From positions 3,720,001 to 3,784,000 of the forward strand of contig NC_067205.1 of assembly GCF_026262505.1 (NCBI RefSeq): 64,000 nt of DNA, in the 5' to 3' direction. The translations under genes and the position numbers were made by a program. The number at the start of each line of letters is the position of its first letter. The stretch's first letter is position 1. This document shows positions 8,677-19,036 of this stretch, piece after piece. Origin of the DNA: Trichomonas vaginalis G3 (taxonomy: Eukaryota > Parabasalia > Trichomonadida > Trichomonadidae). The notes under the pieces were generated by a model that was given only the letters and a program-made list of their open reading frames with translations, ran no database searches and was not told the DNA's origin.

Positions 8677-11182
8677 TTATACAAAATTTGATTCCCTTAT
8701 TATCTTCTTAACAAAACTTAAGATTTCAATAATACATCATGAAAACATTCATTTACTACATTCACACTGTTATTCCTTTCTATAAATTAACTCATTTAAT
8801 AGAATCTTGTTTTTATATCTTATTATTTTCTCATAATACTTCTAATTCCTCTTCCACATAAAATTTAATTTTGTAATGCTATCATATACACTTAATGTTT
8901 TCAAATTTTCAGATTTAAATTTAATCTTTATTTTCATCATCATTTATAATCTTGTTCCTATATAAAGTTATAATAAATTATCGTCAGATTCTAATATTTA
9001 TGATTCTTACTACTCAATTCAATATAATTATGTTAGTCACTCATATTCAGGAGAATAATTTAAAAATCTATAGCTCATATTTTGATAGTTATATATTTAG
9101 ATGATATATATTGCAATTCCGGTTTCAACACGATCAAATGCCAAACCAAGACAAAATATATATGAATTTTCAAAATATCGATTTACATTAGAATCTATAT
9201 CTAATTTTATCAATACACAAGTAGGGAATGTTCAATACATCTTTGAGCAACGTGAATAGCACAATTTTATAGGATTATTTGTTGATTATATAAAATATAA
9301 GCCAAATCGAATCTGCTGTATAGTACTTTAGTTTATCATTGAATGTTAAATGTGTTCAGATAAATATTTGAGTCAGATATCGCATTTTCTAATTTCAAAA
9401 TTTATCTCATGAAGTTAGAATTTATTTGATCATACAACATCATGTTAGTCAAACTAGAGTTCAATGGCGATTCTAAAATGGAACAAATGCTTGTTTTATC
9501 AAAATGTTAAAATATTAATCTAAAAAACTTAATATCTAACCAAACCATTCTAGAATTATTATATACAGGTATAGGCAATCTAAATGCACACGGAATTCGG
9601 AAAATTAAAAAGAATATTTATGAGATTATTAAATCTTATGTAATTCAATGAAAAGTAGATAATATGAATATCTATAGGCTATATATCAACATATGAGTTT
9701 TTGGTTTGACCAATACTATACTAATGTGATCAAATTAATCTGATTTCTTAGATTTTCATTTGAAGCATTTGCAGTAGTAGGGGTACCTTTATATATTAAC
9801 ATATTAAAAAATTGCGCTCCGATTCGCAGTTTCTTCATGATTTTGAGATTGCATTAGATTTCGCGATGCAGAAAAAAATCACTTTAGATTCCCGTCAAAC
9901 TCTAAGTATAAGCATGTCTCTATATGTAGAAACTGTCTGCGCTATTTATTTCCCGGCTCAAAAAACCACGGTGTCTGTGTGAGGAAAATACCCATTTTAG
10001 GACCCTGGGTAGGGTCATGAAAATTTTCCAAGAGTTGGAAATATAGGGTAATAACTTCTGATTTGAATGAGTTAAAGAATGATATCAAGAGTTAATATAT
10101 ACGATAATGTTTTCGAATATAACAAATAAAGCTGAATAAAATTTATAATAAATAAATAATTTTTTTAAGAAAACAATTCAATCGTGACTTGTGATTTTTA
10201 CCTAATATTAACAGGAACAATATGTAACATTATTGTTTTTATAATTGATAAAAATTGAACAAAAATAGAAAATGTGTTGAAAATAAAAATTATATTACTA
10301 GTGGTATCATTGGTTATAAATTAATTCTATAAAAGAAAAAATATTTTATAATCTAATAAAACGTATATCATGAGTCAAACATACTAATACAAATAGTCTC
10401 ATTCAAGCATAAAATAAAACTGTTTCAAATTATTTTAATTGAAATTATCATTATTTTTAAAAAGATATTGATGAGTAGGGGTAATTTTAGCTAAAAGTGA
10501 CACACCCGTGAAGGGTGTGATTACCGATCGGTAATTTCGACAGTTTAGAATTTAAAATTTTTTATGGAACTGTTGCGAGTTTCATAAAGAATTTAAGGAA
10601 TATAAGCAAAGATTTGAATCAAAATCTTAGACCTAAGCCGATCGCTTCGCTCGCGGCTTTCTTTATTATTTTAAATTTGCATATTTCCATCAAAAGTTCA
10701 TAAGGTAAAAAATTTCGTTTATATTATTGCAAAATAAAATCTTCATTATCAAAATAATATTAAATGATAATATAATATAATTTAAAAACAACTATTATTT
10801 AATAAAGTTTAATTGCCAAGGTTCATCTAATTTTTTGATTTTTAATGTTTTATGAATTTTATTTATCATGTATATATCTAATGAAGATTATATATGTCGA
10901 AGATAAGTACCTTAATATGTACGTAAAAATTAATGAAATTTATTTTGAATGTAGAACCGAGCAATTTTCAAATTTTGTGCTTTTTTTGAATTTTCTCGAT
11001 ACCAGATAAGTTGTGTTGACTAAATAATATATGGATACAATGTGTCATATAGATGAATATATGCACAAAGTTTAAGAGGCCATTTTCTTTCAGAAACCGA
11101 GATTTGTGAATTTTTTCAAATTTTGTGCTTTTTTTGATATTGAAATTTCATTTCATTTTTTTGATGCATATCGATGCACCAT
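8677..11182. other. AT-rich stretch without genes; remnant repeat segments
   Basis: No gene is seen. At 9990-10030 and again at 10480-10500 are pieces resembling the reverse complement of 52690-53000 (shared GGGTAGGG..TCATGAAAA and ATTTTAGCTAAAAGTGACA), suggesting related degenerate elements. Hairpins lie at about 10503-10521 (CACACCC..GGGTGTG), 10524-10539 (ATTACCGATCGGTAAT) and 10635-10660 (AAGCCG..CGGCTT with a TTC loop). Confidence 0.5.
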
Positions 11183-11982
11183 GCCAACTTAAAGAAAGGC
11201 TATCTTATATAGATGCTATGAAAGCTGTCATTGATAACGAATGTCATGCAGGTTGTCCATATCAATTAAAAAAAATCCAAATTTAGGGGGAACAAAATTA
11301 AAATTCAGGTGCAGTGCAGATAAATGTGAAGCATGTATCTCATTTCTAAAGGATGATGAAGAATATATCCTAACAGAATATAATGGAACACATAATCACA
11401 ATCAAATCAAAGATGAGACAAAGAAATACCACACATTATCACAATGCTATCGTCGGGTACTTATTAATTTTATAAAACAGGGGGTGATCCGAAAATGGCT
11501 CAAATTGAATGCGACAAAAAACTTGATCTGGATGATCCACTTAACAGGCCATCTTTTTGAATGCATCTTCAGATCAAATGAAAACAATTCAGGAAAAAGG
11601 AAATAAAAAGATCAAAGGTATTCAAAAGTACGATGATAATCAATTCAAGTCAACTCAATTATTTAAGGGTATCAAAGAACAAGAGTCACCAAAAGATTTA
11701 ATTTATTTCGATGTCGATAATTACAACAAACCAAAGAAATTAATCTTTTATTATGCTTCTTTCAAATTTCTGGACATAATCAAAATTGTGAAAGAGCATT
11801 TTATTGATGCAACCTATTCATTACTTGAATTTAAAATGCTGTTTTACATGATATCAGCCAAATTTCCAAATACACATGCATTCCCAATTTTTCAATTTGT
11901 CGTTTATCCAAACACTTCAGAAAATATTGCATTCTGTCTCAAGGCATTTTTTAACTGGGCAAAAGTAAAACCAATATCATAA
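11183..11982 (+). pseudogene. MULE transposase, 5' part (FLYWCH-like finger and start of the catalytic domain)
   Basis: The 5' half of a Mutator-like transposase. Residues FRCSADKCEACISF and YNGTHNHN form a C-x4-C/H-x-H finger like those before other MULE catalytic domains. FIDATYSLLEFKMLFYM (near 11800) contains the first catalytic Asp. The frame is shifted more than once (for example, the finger and the catalytic start lie in different frames, near 11500-11560), so the copy is dead. The gene stops abruptly at about 11980, where a 3.4-kb element is inserted; the other half resumes at 15388. Confidence 0.8.
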
Positions 11983-12305
11983 GACAAATTACGGAAAGTG
12001 AACTCAAACAAAAAGTGACACAATGCATTTGCCAACCAAATAACTTTACAAAGCAAAAACTTAAATTACTTGTCAAGCTTACTATTCTTATTTTAACAAT
12101 TAAAAAATTAAATTTTATTTTTTATTTAAAAAAATCATCTTATATCATCTGATATATATATATAACAGCATTAATATTTCAATGATTCACAAATCAACTT
12201 TTTCATTATTTTAAATAATTATAGAATATATACCGACTTTTTGTACATAAATATTTTTAGATTCAATAATGATTTACGGTTTTTTTCAAAACTTATAATT
12301 TTCAA

Positions 12306-13604
12306 ATGAGTGGTAGAATCTTCGATTTAATTGATTTAGAATGGTTAAATCAAGCTAATCAACAAATTCAAAGCGGTATTAACGTCGAAACCGTTCTCCA
12401 AAATGTCCCTTTAACAGATGGAAGAATTCTTCCCACAATATCACATAAAACTTTTAAAAACGCTCTTAATTTCAATCAAATTGAAATTCCAAAATTACGT
12501 ACAGGTCCAAAACCAAAAGATCCACCACAAGAATTAATAAATACTGTCCAAAATTTACATAATAAAGTTCAAAAAATAGGAATTTCCCGGGCTTTCGGCC
12601 GAATTATAACAGATCGTCAAATGATACTTGAATCGCAAATGCAAAATCAACAAAATATTCAAATTCATTTTCCAATTCCACAATTGTCTCAACGGAATCA
12701 AAATTCAGAGTTTGATTACAGTTCTCCTGACATTTCAAGTTCATCTGAACAGTTATCATCAGAAATCTCTTCAAATTCCGACGATTCATCAGCCGAAGAA
12801 TTATTTTCATCAAGTCCAAATTCAATTGATACAGAATCGGATATAAATTCAGAAGATGACCCATATTCAATACGCACAAATACAACTTCAACATTTGAAA
12901 AAACTACAGATTATTTTGACCGTAAATTATTGAACATTCAATTTTCCGAAAGAACTGTTAATAAATGTTTCAAACTTCTCAATCTTGCACAACCGCCAAA
13001 AAATTCAAAGGCAAAAGGTCAAACAAAATACGAAGCTTTTTACGTTAATGAAATATGGCATGTAGATATTCACTTTTTAAATCATCGCCAAGGTGAATAT
13101 CTATATGCCGTTATTGACGATAAATCACGAAAAATTTTGGCTTGGTCACATCTCGAAACTAAAGAAGCGGCACAAACAAGTCGTGTCATTCAACAATGTT
13201 TCGATGTATATGGCAAACCGTTTGCCATATGGAGTGACAATGGGCTTGAAAACTACGGTGTTTTCAAAAATTTATTAAAAAATGCAAACGTCGAATCAAT
13301 CACGATAATACCACACTGCCCTTACATGAATGGCAAAATCGAAAGATTTTGGCAGAATATTCAAGTTGATGAGGTAGCTTGGGATCAAATTCAAAATTTA
13401 ATCGAAAATTATAACGCAACACCACATACACAGTTACCAAAAAATCCAGAAATACATACCTGGTTTACACCAAACAAATTTTATGATATCAGCGAAAAAT
13501 ATGATACCACCAAAGAACCCCTTTGGAAAGTTGATGGAGAAATTAAGGATTTGAGGATTTCTCTTCAACATTTCCGCGAGAGGAGAGCCAATCAAAGAAA
13601 TTAA
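12306..13604 (+). CDS. rve-type DDE integrase/transposase (432 aa)
   Basis: The catalytic core at about residues 245-370 has WHVDIHF (first Asp), IWSDNGLEN (second Asp) and YMNGKIERFWQ (Glu), with 34 residues between the second Asp and Glu, the D-D-35-E spacing of retroviral-type and IS481/IS3-like integrases. Residues 1-110 are likely a helix-turn-helix DNA-binding part with a basic TGPKPKD segment. Residues about 118-205 form a Ser/Asp/Glu-rich disordered linker. The frame is intact from ATG to stop and it is the only gene of its transposon. The start follows an AT-rich leader without an obvious initiator. Confidence 0.85.
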   Translation: MSGRIFDLIDLEWLNQANQQIQSGINVETVLQNVPLTDGRILPTISHKTFKNALNFNQIEIPKLRTGPKPKDPPQELINTVQNLHNKVQKIGISRAFGRIITDRQMILESQMQNQQNIQIHFPIPQLSQRNQNSEFDYSSPDISSSSEQLSSEISSNSDDSSAEELFSSSPNSIDTESDINSEDDPYSIRTNTTSTFEKTTDYFDRKLLNIQFSERTVNKCFKLLNLAQPPKNSKAKGQTKYEAFYVNEIWHVDIHFLNHRQGEYLYAVIDDKSRKILAWSHLETKEAAQTSRVIQQCFDVYGKPFAIWSDNGLENYGVFKNLLKNANVESITIIPHCPYMNGKIERFWQNIQVDEVAWDQIQNLIENYNATPHTQLPKNPEIHTWFTPNKFYDISEKYDTTKEPLWKVDGEIKDLRISLQHFRERRANQRN

Positions 13605-13919
13605 TTCGGTAATATTTTAAAATCGAAAATAAAATCTAATTTTTAACACAAATTAACAATATCGATTACATCTTCTTACTAAGCTCAGTCAGATTAATAA
13701 GAATAAACACTTACTTTTTAAAACATTTACATATTTTTTTTCTTCGTTACAGAGATACGCAAGTTGCAGAAGAAGCAGCAACTGTAGTACAGTAATTTGA
13801 CACTCCGAAATCGAACATTAGTGACTTTGAGTAGATTTTGAATTTAATATAGATCTTGATTTTTAATAACCATCATAGCAAGAGCTAGTTGGTGAATGGT
13901 ATCCGCGAATTTCGGCTTG

Positions 13920-14372
13920 AAAGTTGGGAAACTTTGTCCGAATGTTAAACTATTCAGACAAAGTTTCCCGCTGTTTGCGAAGGAATTGTTGGCTATGATG
14001 TACTGATTCATGATCAGTGCATCATAGCCAACAATTCCTTATACAAAGTTCAAAAACTTGGGTGCAATCAGAACTGATTGCACCCAAGTTTTTGAACTTT
14101 CTCGAGGGAATGAAAGGGTAAGAGGTATACATTATGAATATATACCTCTTACCCTTCCATTCCCTCTCTGACAGCGGGAAACTTTGTCTGAATGTTAAAC
14201 TATTCAGACAAAGTTTCCCGCTGTTTGCGAAGGAATTGTTGGCTATGATGTACTGATTCATGATCAGTGCATCATAGCCAACAATTCCTTATACAAAGTT
14301 CAAAAACTTGGGTGCAATCAGAACTGATTGCACCCAAGTTTTTGAACTTTCTCGAGGGAATGAAAGGTAAGA
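13920..14372. repeat. 250-bp tandem units composed of four long palindromes (array 1)
   Basis: Units recur at a 250-bp step (CGCTGTTTGCG at about 13969 and 14219). Each is a chain of hairpins: GCGGGAAACTTTGTC.. with 20-bp arms; GGAATTGTTGGCTATGATG.. with about 19-bp arms and a nested ACTGAT/ATCAGT stem; AAGTTCAAAAACTTGGG.. with about 25-bp arms and loop GAAC; and GAGGGAATG..CATTCCCTC. Almost no base lies outside a palindrome. Confidence 0.9.
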
Positions 14373-14740
14373 GATATCCATTTCCTTTCACCTTCGTTCT
14401 CAATAATTAACTTATAAATTTTTTAAAGCAAAAAAAGTCTGATTTTTTTTGTTGTGCATGAAAATTCGGTTCACTTCACTTCTGACAAAAGTGACAAGTT
14501 TACATGGCAAAAATATATAGGGTATTTTTTTTAAAAAGTAGTTATCTTTATATATAAAAATAAAACTTTTGATATATTTGAGTAAATGATTTATTAATTT
14601 ATTTATTTATTTTTTTTAAATCAAATCATATAAATATATATATATATAATAGTGAAATAGAACAAGAGATAATTATTGATGATTAAATTGTAGACGAGGA
14701 TAAAAGTTTAGATAAATTAATAAAATTAGTGTGGAATCAG
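14373..14740. other. AT-rich segment splitting the palindrome arrays
   Basis: Holds AAAAAGTCTGATTTTTTT, GAAAATTCGGTTCACTTCACTT and ATATATAGGG, phrases that recur at 15278-15372 beside the transposon's right end. It may be a partial copy of the terminal region. No gene. Confidence 0.5.
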
Positions 14741-15085
14741 ACAAATTTCCCGCTGTTTGCGAAGGAATTGTTGGCTATGATGTACTGATTCATGATCAGT
14801 GCATCATAGCCAACAATTCCTTATACAAAGTTCAAAAACTTGGGTGCAATCAGAACTGATTGCACCCAAGTTTTTGAACTTTCTCGAGGGAATGAAAGGG
14901 TAAGAGGTATACATTATGAATATATACCTCTTACCCTTCCATTCCCTCTCTGACAGCGGGAAACTTTGTCCGAATGTTAAACTATTCAGACAAAGTTTCC
15001 CGCTGTTTGCGAAGGAATTGTTGGCTATGATGTACTGATTCATGATCAGTGCATCATAGCCAACAATTCCTTATACAAAGTTCAA
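14741..15085. repeat. 250-bp palindrome units (array 2)
   Basis: A second array with the same four palindromes; the CGCTGTTTGCG marker is at about 14751 and 15001, again 250 bp apart. Confidence 0.9.
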
Positions 15086-15387
15086 TTTTCATATTTCATG
15101 TATGTAACTCTCTAAAATATAAATCTGATTTTCATTTGGCAGATCCACTTCTTGTCTTTCCATTTTTTTTGAATCAATTTATATAAATAAACTTATAAAA
15201 CACAAAATTATTATTTTATAATATAATTCTTAGATAATACATCCGATATGTAAAGTGTCAAAAATGAAGTGAGCCGAATTTTCATGCATTACAAGTCTGA
15301 TTTTTTTGACAAGTAAATATATAGGGAATTTATCCGACCAAATAAGTGTCACTTTTCGGTTCACCTCACTTTCCGTAACTCGTCTTA

Positions 15388-16146
15388 CAACACCAAAATA
15401 TTTTATGTCAGATTGTGCACAAGAAATCGAAAATGCGATTATCAACTCTTTTCCAGAAGTTATCCTTCATTGGTGTGCAGTTCATGTAATGAGGGCGTTC
15501 AGAAAAATTTGAAAGATTATGCATTTGAGAGTTCAGACAAATTGATATTAGATACAAAAATGAACTATCTTGCATACGGCAGAAATGGCAAGAAAGAATG
15601 GATTGAACCAACGTTCAAAAAAATTCTGGAAATAGCCGAAAAATTTCCAGAATTTTCAAAATACATACAAAATCAATGGATATCAAACCAAGAAAGATGG
15701 ACAGCCGCTGAAAGAGATGAAAATTTAGCTCTCACAAATAACATTTCAGAATCGATTAACAAAAAAATTAAATATTACTACTTTGGCGGAACAATTTTCA
15801 TGAGATTTGATCGATTTGTGATGAAATTAATCGATTTTATCGTTTCTTCATTTTATTACAGAATTTCTCAAGATATAAGGCTCAGAGACAAAATTCCAAA
15901 TCCGTTGCCATCTGAAAAAAAGCCAAAAAAGTCTACAATCAGACTGGATACAGAAAATGTATAATGCTCACTGATAAAATTAAATCGTTAATAGTTAACT
16001 CATCAGCAAACTTAAATACGCTTCAATTGGGTTTAGATGACCTACTTGATAAAGTTGTCAAGGCAGCAAAGGTTCAAAAACGAATGACCCAGTATTTTTC
16101 GAAATTAAGTATCCCAATGGAAATCAAGCTTAGTATTCTCATGTAA
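15388..16146 (+). pseudogene. MULE transposase, 3' part
   Basis: Continues the transposase begun at 11183: MSDCAQEIENAI carries the second catalytic Asp, WCAVHVMRAF the conserved C..H motif, and NNISESINKKIKYYY the catalytic Glu. The C-terminal part after about 15964 is in a different frame (LTDKIKSLIVNSSANLN..), and another shift lies near 15510. With the first half it would fit a MULE transposase of about 500-600 aa. Separated from its 5' part by the inserted transposon. Confidence 0.8.
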
Positions 16147-16329
16147 ATTACAGAATTTGGATGCAATACCCCTTAATTCATTGTTGAGAATGCCAAGTCT
16201 TTTCAAGATAAAATTATTACAGATTTCCACCTTCAAATTTATACAACATTATAAAAATTTATGAATAAAAACTTGATATAAAATAACATTTTTATTTTTA
16301 CTAAGAAAAAAAAGGTTTTTTGATAATAA

Positions 16330-16504
16330 ATTTATTTTATTTCGAAAAAGTAGCAATAATCGTAAAAGGGTATTGATAGGCTTGCTAAAGTAACTAATTT
16401 TAGCTGTCAAATACTTTTGTATTTTGAAGTAAATTAGTATAAATTTGTTTTTACTTTTATTTCGAAAAAGTAACAATAATCGTAAAAGGGTATTGATAGT
16501 GTAA
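16330..16504. repeat. Paired 40-bp direct repeats around a 72-bp segment beside element B
   Basis: ATTTCGAAAAAGTA..CAATAATCGTAAAAGGGTATTGATA occurs at about 16338-16376 and 16459-16497. Between them lies a 72-bp segment (GGCTTGCTAAAGTAACTAAT..) that recurs at about 41531, on the other side of element B. Confidence 0.75.
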
Positions 16505-16520
16505 TAAAAAAAAAGGTAGT

Positions 16521-16553
16521 GGGGCTTCCAGGCGCGTTGCGCCCTCTAGCCCC
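16521..16553. repeat. Left terminal GC hairpin of element B
   Basis: GGGGCTTCCAGGCGC, loop GTT, GCGCCCTCTAGCCCC. Same design as the hairpins at 6067-6099 and 40235-40267, with changed inner stem bases that still pair. Confidence 0.8.
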
Positions 16554-16604
16554 AGTCACTTTTCTGTCACTTTTCAGGGAAAAAACATTTTTATTAAATA
16601 TAAA

Positions 16605-17422
16605 ATGAATTTTACAAAACCACCGTTACCCTTCTTTGGAAATAAGAGTAGATGTAAAGATATTCTATTGAGAGAACTTAAGAAACTACCGAATGGTCTA
16701 ACATTTGTAGATTTGTTCGGTGGAAGTTTCTATATATCCCATTTGTGCCATATAATATTCCCAGACTCAAAGATTATATGCAATGACTTCGACAACTATA
16801 TGGACCGTCTCAAACATATACCAGACACAAACAATATATTGAAAGAGTTAAAAGAAAAGATACCTATAGGTAAGATGGAACGTATACCATTAGATAAGAA
16901 AGATATTGTCAGAGAGGTTTTGAAAAAGGCAGAGTATATTGACTGGGATAGTATATCTTCTAGACTATTATATAGTGGTTCTATAAGAGTTCATGACATT
17001 GAAACACTTATGTCAAACGTTTTATATCTTAACTATACAAAGGTTTTCAAGAGAACATAGAAAAATATACTGAGGGTATAGAGTTTGTGAGATGTCGTTG
17101 GACAGAGTTGTATGAAAAATATAAAAACAAGGAAAATGTTTTCTTTATAGTAGACCCGCCGTTCTATAACACATACGATTTTCAATACCAAGTAGACTGG
17201 ACTTTGAGAGACTCTTTAGAAACTTTAGACGTTTTACATAACCATCCATGCTTTTACTTTACATCCGATAAAAGTGGTTTGGAAAGTGTTATGAGATGGT
17301 TAGAGGACATACATGACTATGATTTTAGATACGATAAGATAGAATATGAGAGAGGTCCTATAAACCGGAAAAAGTGTCATAACAAAGAAATTTTATTGGT
17401 AAGTAAATGTGGTTTGAAATAG
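16605..17422 (+). pseudogene. dam-like: D12-class DNA adenine-N6 methyltransferase (broken copy)
   Basis: Same family and near-identical sequence to 5186-6003: FFGNKSRCKDIL, FVDLFGGSFYISHL and FIVDPPFYNT motifs. It is the first gene inside the left end, preceded by the T-rich motif at 16580-16604. The C-terminus NKEILLVSKCGLK overlaps the start of the 43-aa membrane protein gene. The frame is broken once or so. A third, partial copy lies beside the other end of the element (39838-40024). Confidence 0.85.
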
Positions 17423-17538
17423 GACTACTTGTTTTAGGTTTTTTCCATTGTGTCATTTACTTATTTGACGTGGCAGAAAAGTACAGAGAATATGAAGATG
17501 AACCAATGTCTGCAAATGTTCAGCATATGTACTCGTAA
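17407..17538 (+). CDS. 43-aa single-span membrane microprotein
   Basis: Same length as 5070-5201, with an identical hydrophobic span (MWFEIGLLVLGFFHCVIYLF) and a tail differing at three residues. Overlaps the methyltransferase 3' end in another frame. Conservation of length, frame and span in two elements supports it as a gene. Function unknown; a virion or host membrane protein is plausible. Confidence 0.7.
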   Translation: MWFEIGLLVLGFFHCVIYLFDVAEKYREYEDEPMSANVQHMYS

Positions 17539-17540
17539 GA

Positions 17541-17561
17541 GATATTTTTATCTAATATTAA
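17541..17561 (+). promoter_or_regulatory. Putative promoter motif before the 120-aa gene
   Basis: GATATTTTTATCTAATATTAA directly before ATG, identical to the element A copy. Confidence 0.45.
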
Positions 17562-17924
17562 ATGGACGCACAGAACTTAGCGAATGCACAGCAACCTGGA
17601 CAACCAAACCCAGAGAATATTCCAAATGAAGTTAGAATACAAACTGCAATGGCAAACTATGGTCAAGTGCCAACAGATGTACAAATGCAAACTGCCATGT
17701 CAAATGACGCTGCGTTAGGCTTACCACCATGGTATGCAAATATGAGATGGAAAGAGTTTTATACAAACCCTGAAGTGGGATATAAACAACTCTATGCAGA
17801 TGACGCGAACACAGGAGTTGACCCAGAGTATGTTTTCTACCAGAGGAGAAATAGAATGTATGAGCTCCAGTTAAAAAATGCTATGGAACTCAACAGGAAA
17901 CGTAAGAGACTAGGTGGCATTAGA
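17562..17924 (+). pseudogene. Conserved 120-aa Maverick protein, B copy
   Basis: Near-identical to 4683-5045 (MDAQNLANAQQPG, VQMQTAMSNDA, NRKRKRLGG). The end of the gene is altered relative to A. Order with its neighbours is kept. Unknown function; the basic C-terminal tail suggests nucleic-acid contact. Confidence 0.65.
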
Positions 17925-17940
17925 TTTTTACATATAGTAA

Positions 17941-18180
17941 AATGGGTTTCTTTGGAAGAATAGGAAATTCTTTCGAAATGTTGGAAGAGGTATATGGAAT
18001 GGAATAAAATCTGTCGGAAGAGGAATTTGGAACGGAGTCAAAAATATTGGTAAAAGAAGGTCAGTTGTTGGTATTATACCTAAAGACCCTGAACCAGAAG
18101 AACAAGCTCCTGTTATACAACAGCCTGAACCTGCACCACAGTCAAGTTGGCAACCAAATCCAACACCTCAACCGTATTAA
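17941..18180 (+). pseudogene. Small amphipathic pVI-like protein, B copy (broken)
   Basis: Matches 4422-4664, with the repeated GRGIWNG motif and the Pro/Gln-rich tail ending PNPTPQPY. It converges on family X at 18183, the arrangement also found in A. Broken. Confidence 0.6.
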
Positions 18181-18182
18181 AA

Positions 18183-19019
18183 TTATATTTTTACCGTTCG
18201 ATAGTAGTTGTATATGAGACTAAGTCTAAGTAAACGCATGGTATAATGGAATTATTCTTTCTTCATCTGTTTGTAAACCATACTTGAAAGTCTGAAATAC
18301 TTCCACTGTTGTTCATATAGCTTTGTAGGTTTTTCGTAAAGTCATTTGCCAAGCATAAAAAAGAGTTTTGTGCACCAGAAAATGAAGCATGAACGATAAT
18401 AGCATCTGAGTCGAAAACATTTTCATATGTTCCATTAGGGTTTTCGACTTCATAAAAGTTCGGGTGTACTGGATATTCTGCAGGCTGATTTAACATCCTC
18501 AAAAATCTATACCATGCCAAGTTGTTATATTTGTAGAAATATAAACGTCTTCTCCAAGGTCTTCTATTCTATTGAATTTAACAGTTGCATTTTTCCTGTC
18601 ATATATATATCGAGATGGTACTCTCCTTCGTCAATGTTACTGGTTTGCATATTCGAGATAGATATCGTTATTTTTTCTTGAAAAGCTTGAAGAGTTGTTT
18701 CTAAGTTTACAAGCAAACTAACTTGTAAAGTTTTCCCTGTACAAATTTCTCATACGTACGTTTTTCTTTGTTATAGTATCGAATTTCAAAAGCGACCGTA
18801 AATGGGAAACCATGTATGGCTTCTGAAATGAACTTCATTCTACGAAAGCCAACAGCTTTTTGTGACGGATGGGTCTCTTAGCCATCTTAAGGGGTAGTCA
18901 AAACGATAGCCTTCATGCTTTACGGTCTCTGTCTCAAACTTTTGACCGACATTCGTAAAAAGTTCATCTAATGGTTTAGTTGTAGCAACTCTAGAAGTTT
19001 CTTTTTCTATTGGAAGCAT
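18183..19019 (-). pseudogene. Family X protein, B copy 1 (broken)
   Basis: Begins MLPIEKETSRVATTKPLDEL, then GYRFDYPLRWL, and ends with the family's FSDFQVWF and IYNYYRTVKI blocks. About 280 codons, like 1245-2105 but a distinct subtype; the partial gene at 4034-4417 is its close twin. The C-terminal VHASFSGAQNSFLCLAND block is shared by all copies. Candidate minor capsid protein; several breaks. Confidence 0.7.
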
Positions 19020-19036
19020 ATTTTATCTAGAATAAA

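Larger units (their letters stand above)
11980..15387 (+). mobile_element. 3.4-kb DNA transposon with rve-type integrase, inserted in the MULE gene
   Basis: The ends are inverted: 11980-12021 matches the reverse complement of 15346-15387 at about 35 of 42 positions, with shared TAAGAC, TTACGGAAAGTGA and AAAAGTGACAC. The outermost TA at both ends could be a TA target duplication. The element contains one gene (12306-13604) and arrays of long palindromes. The two halves of the MULE transposase lie exactly outside its ends. Which superfamily it belongs to is uncertain: the catalytic domain is integrase-like while the ends look mariner-like. Confidence 0.8.
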
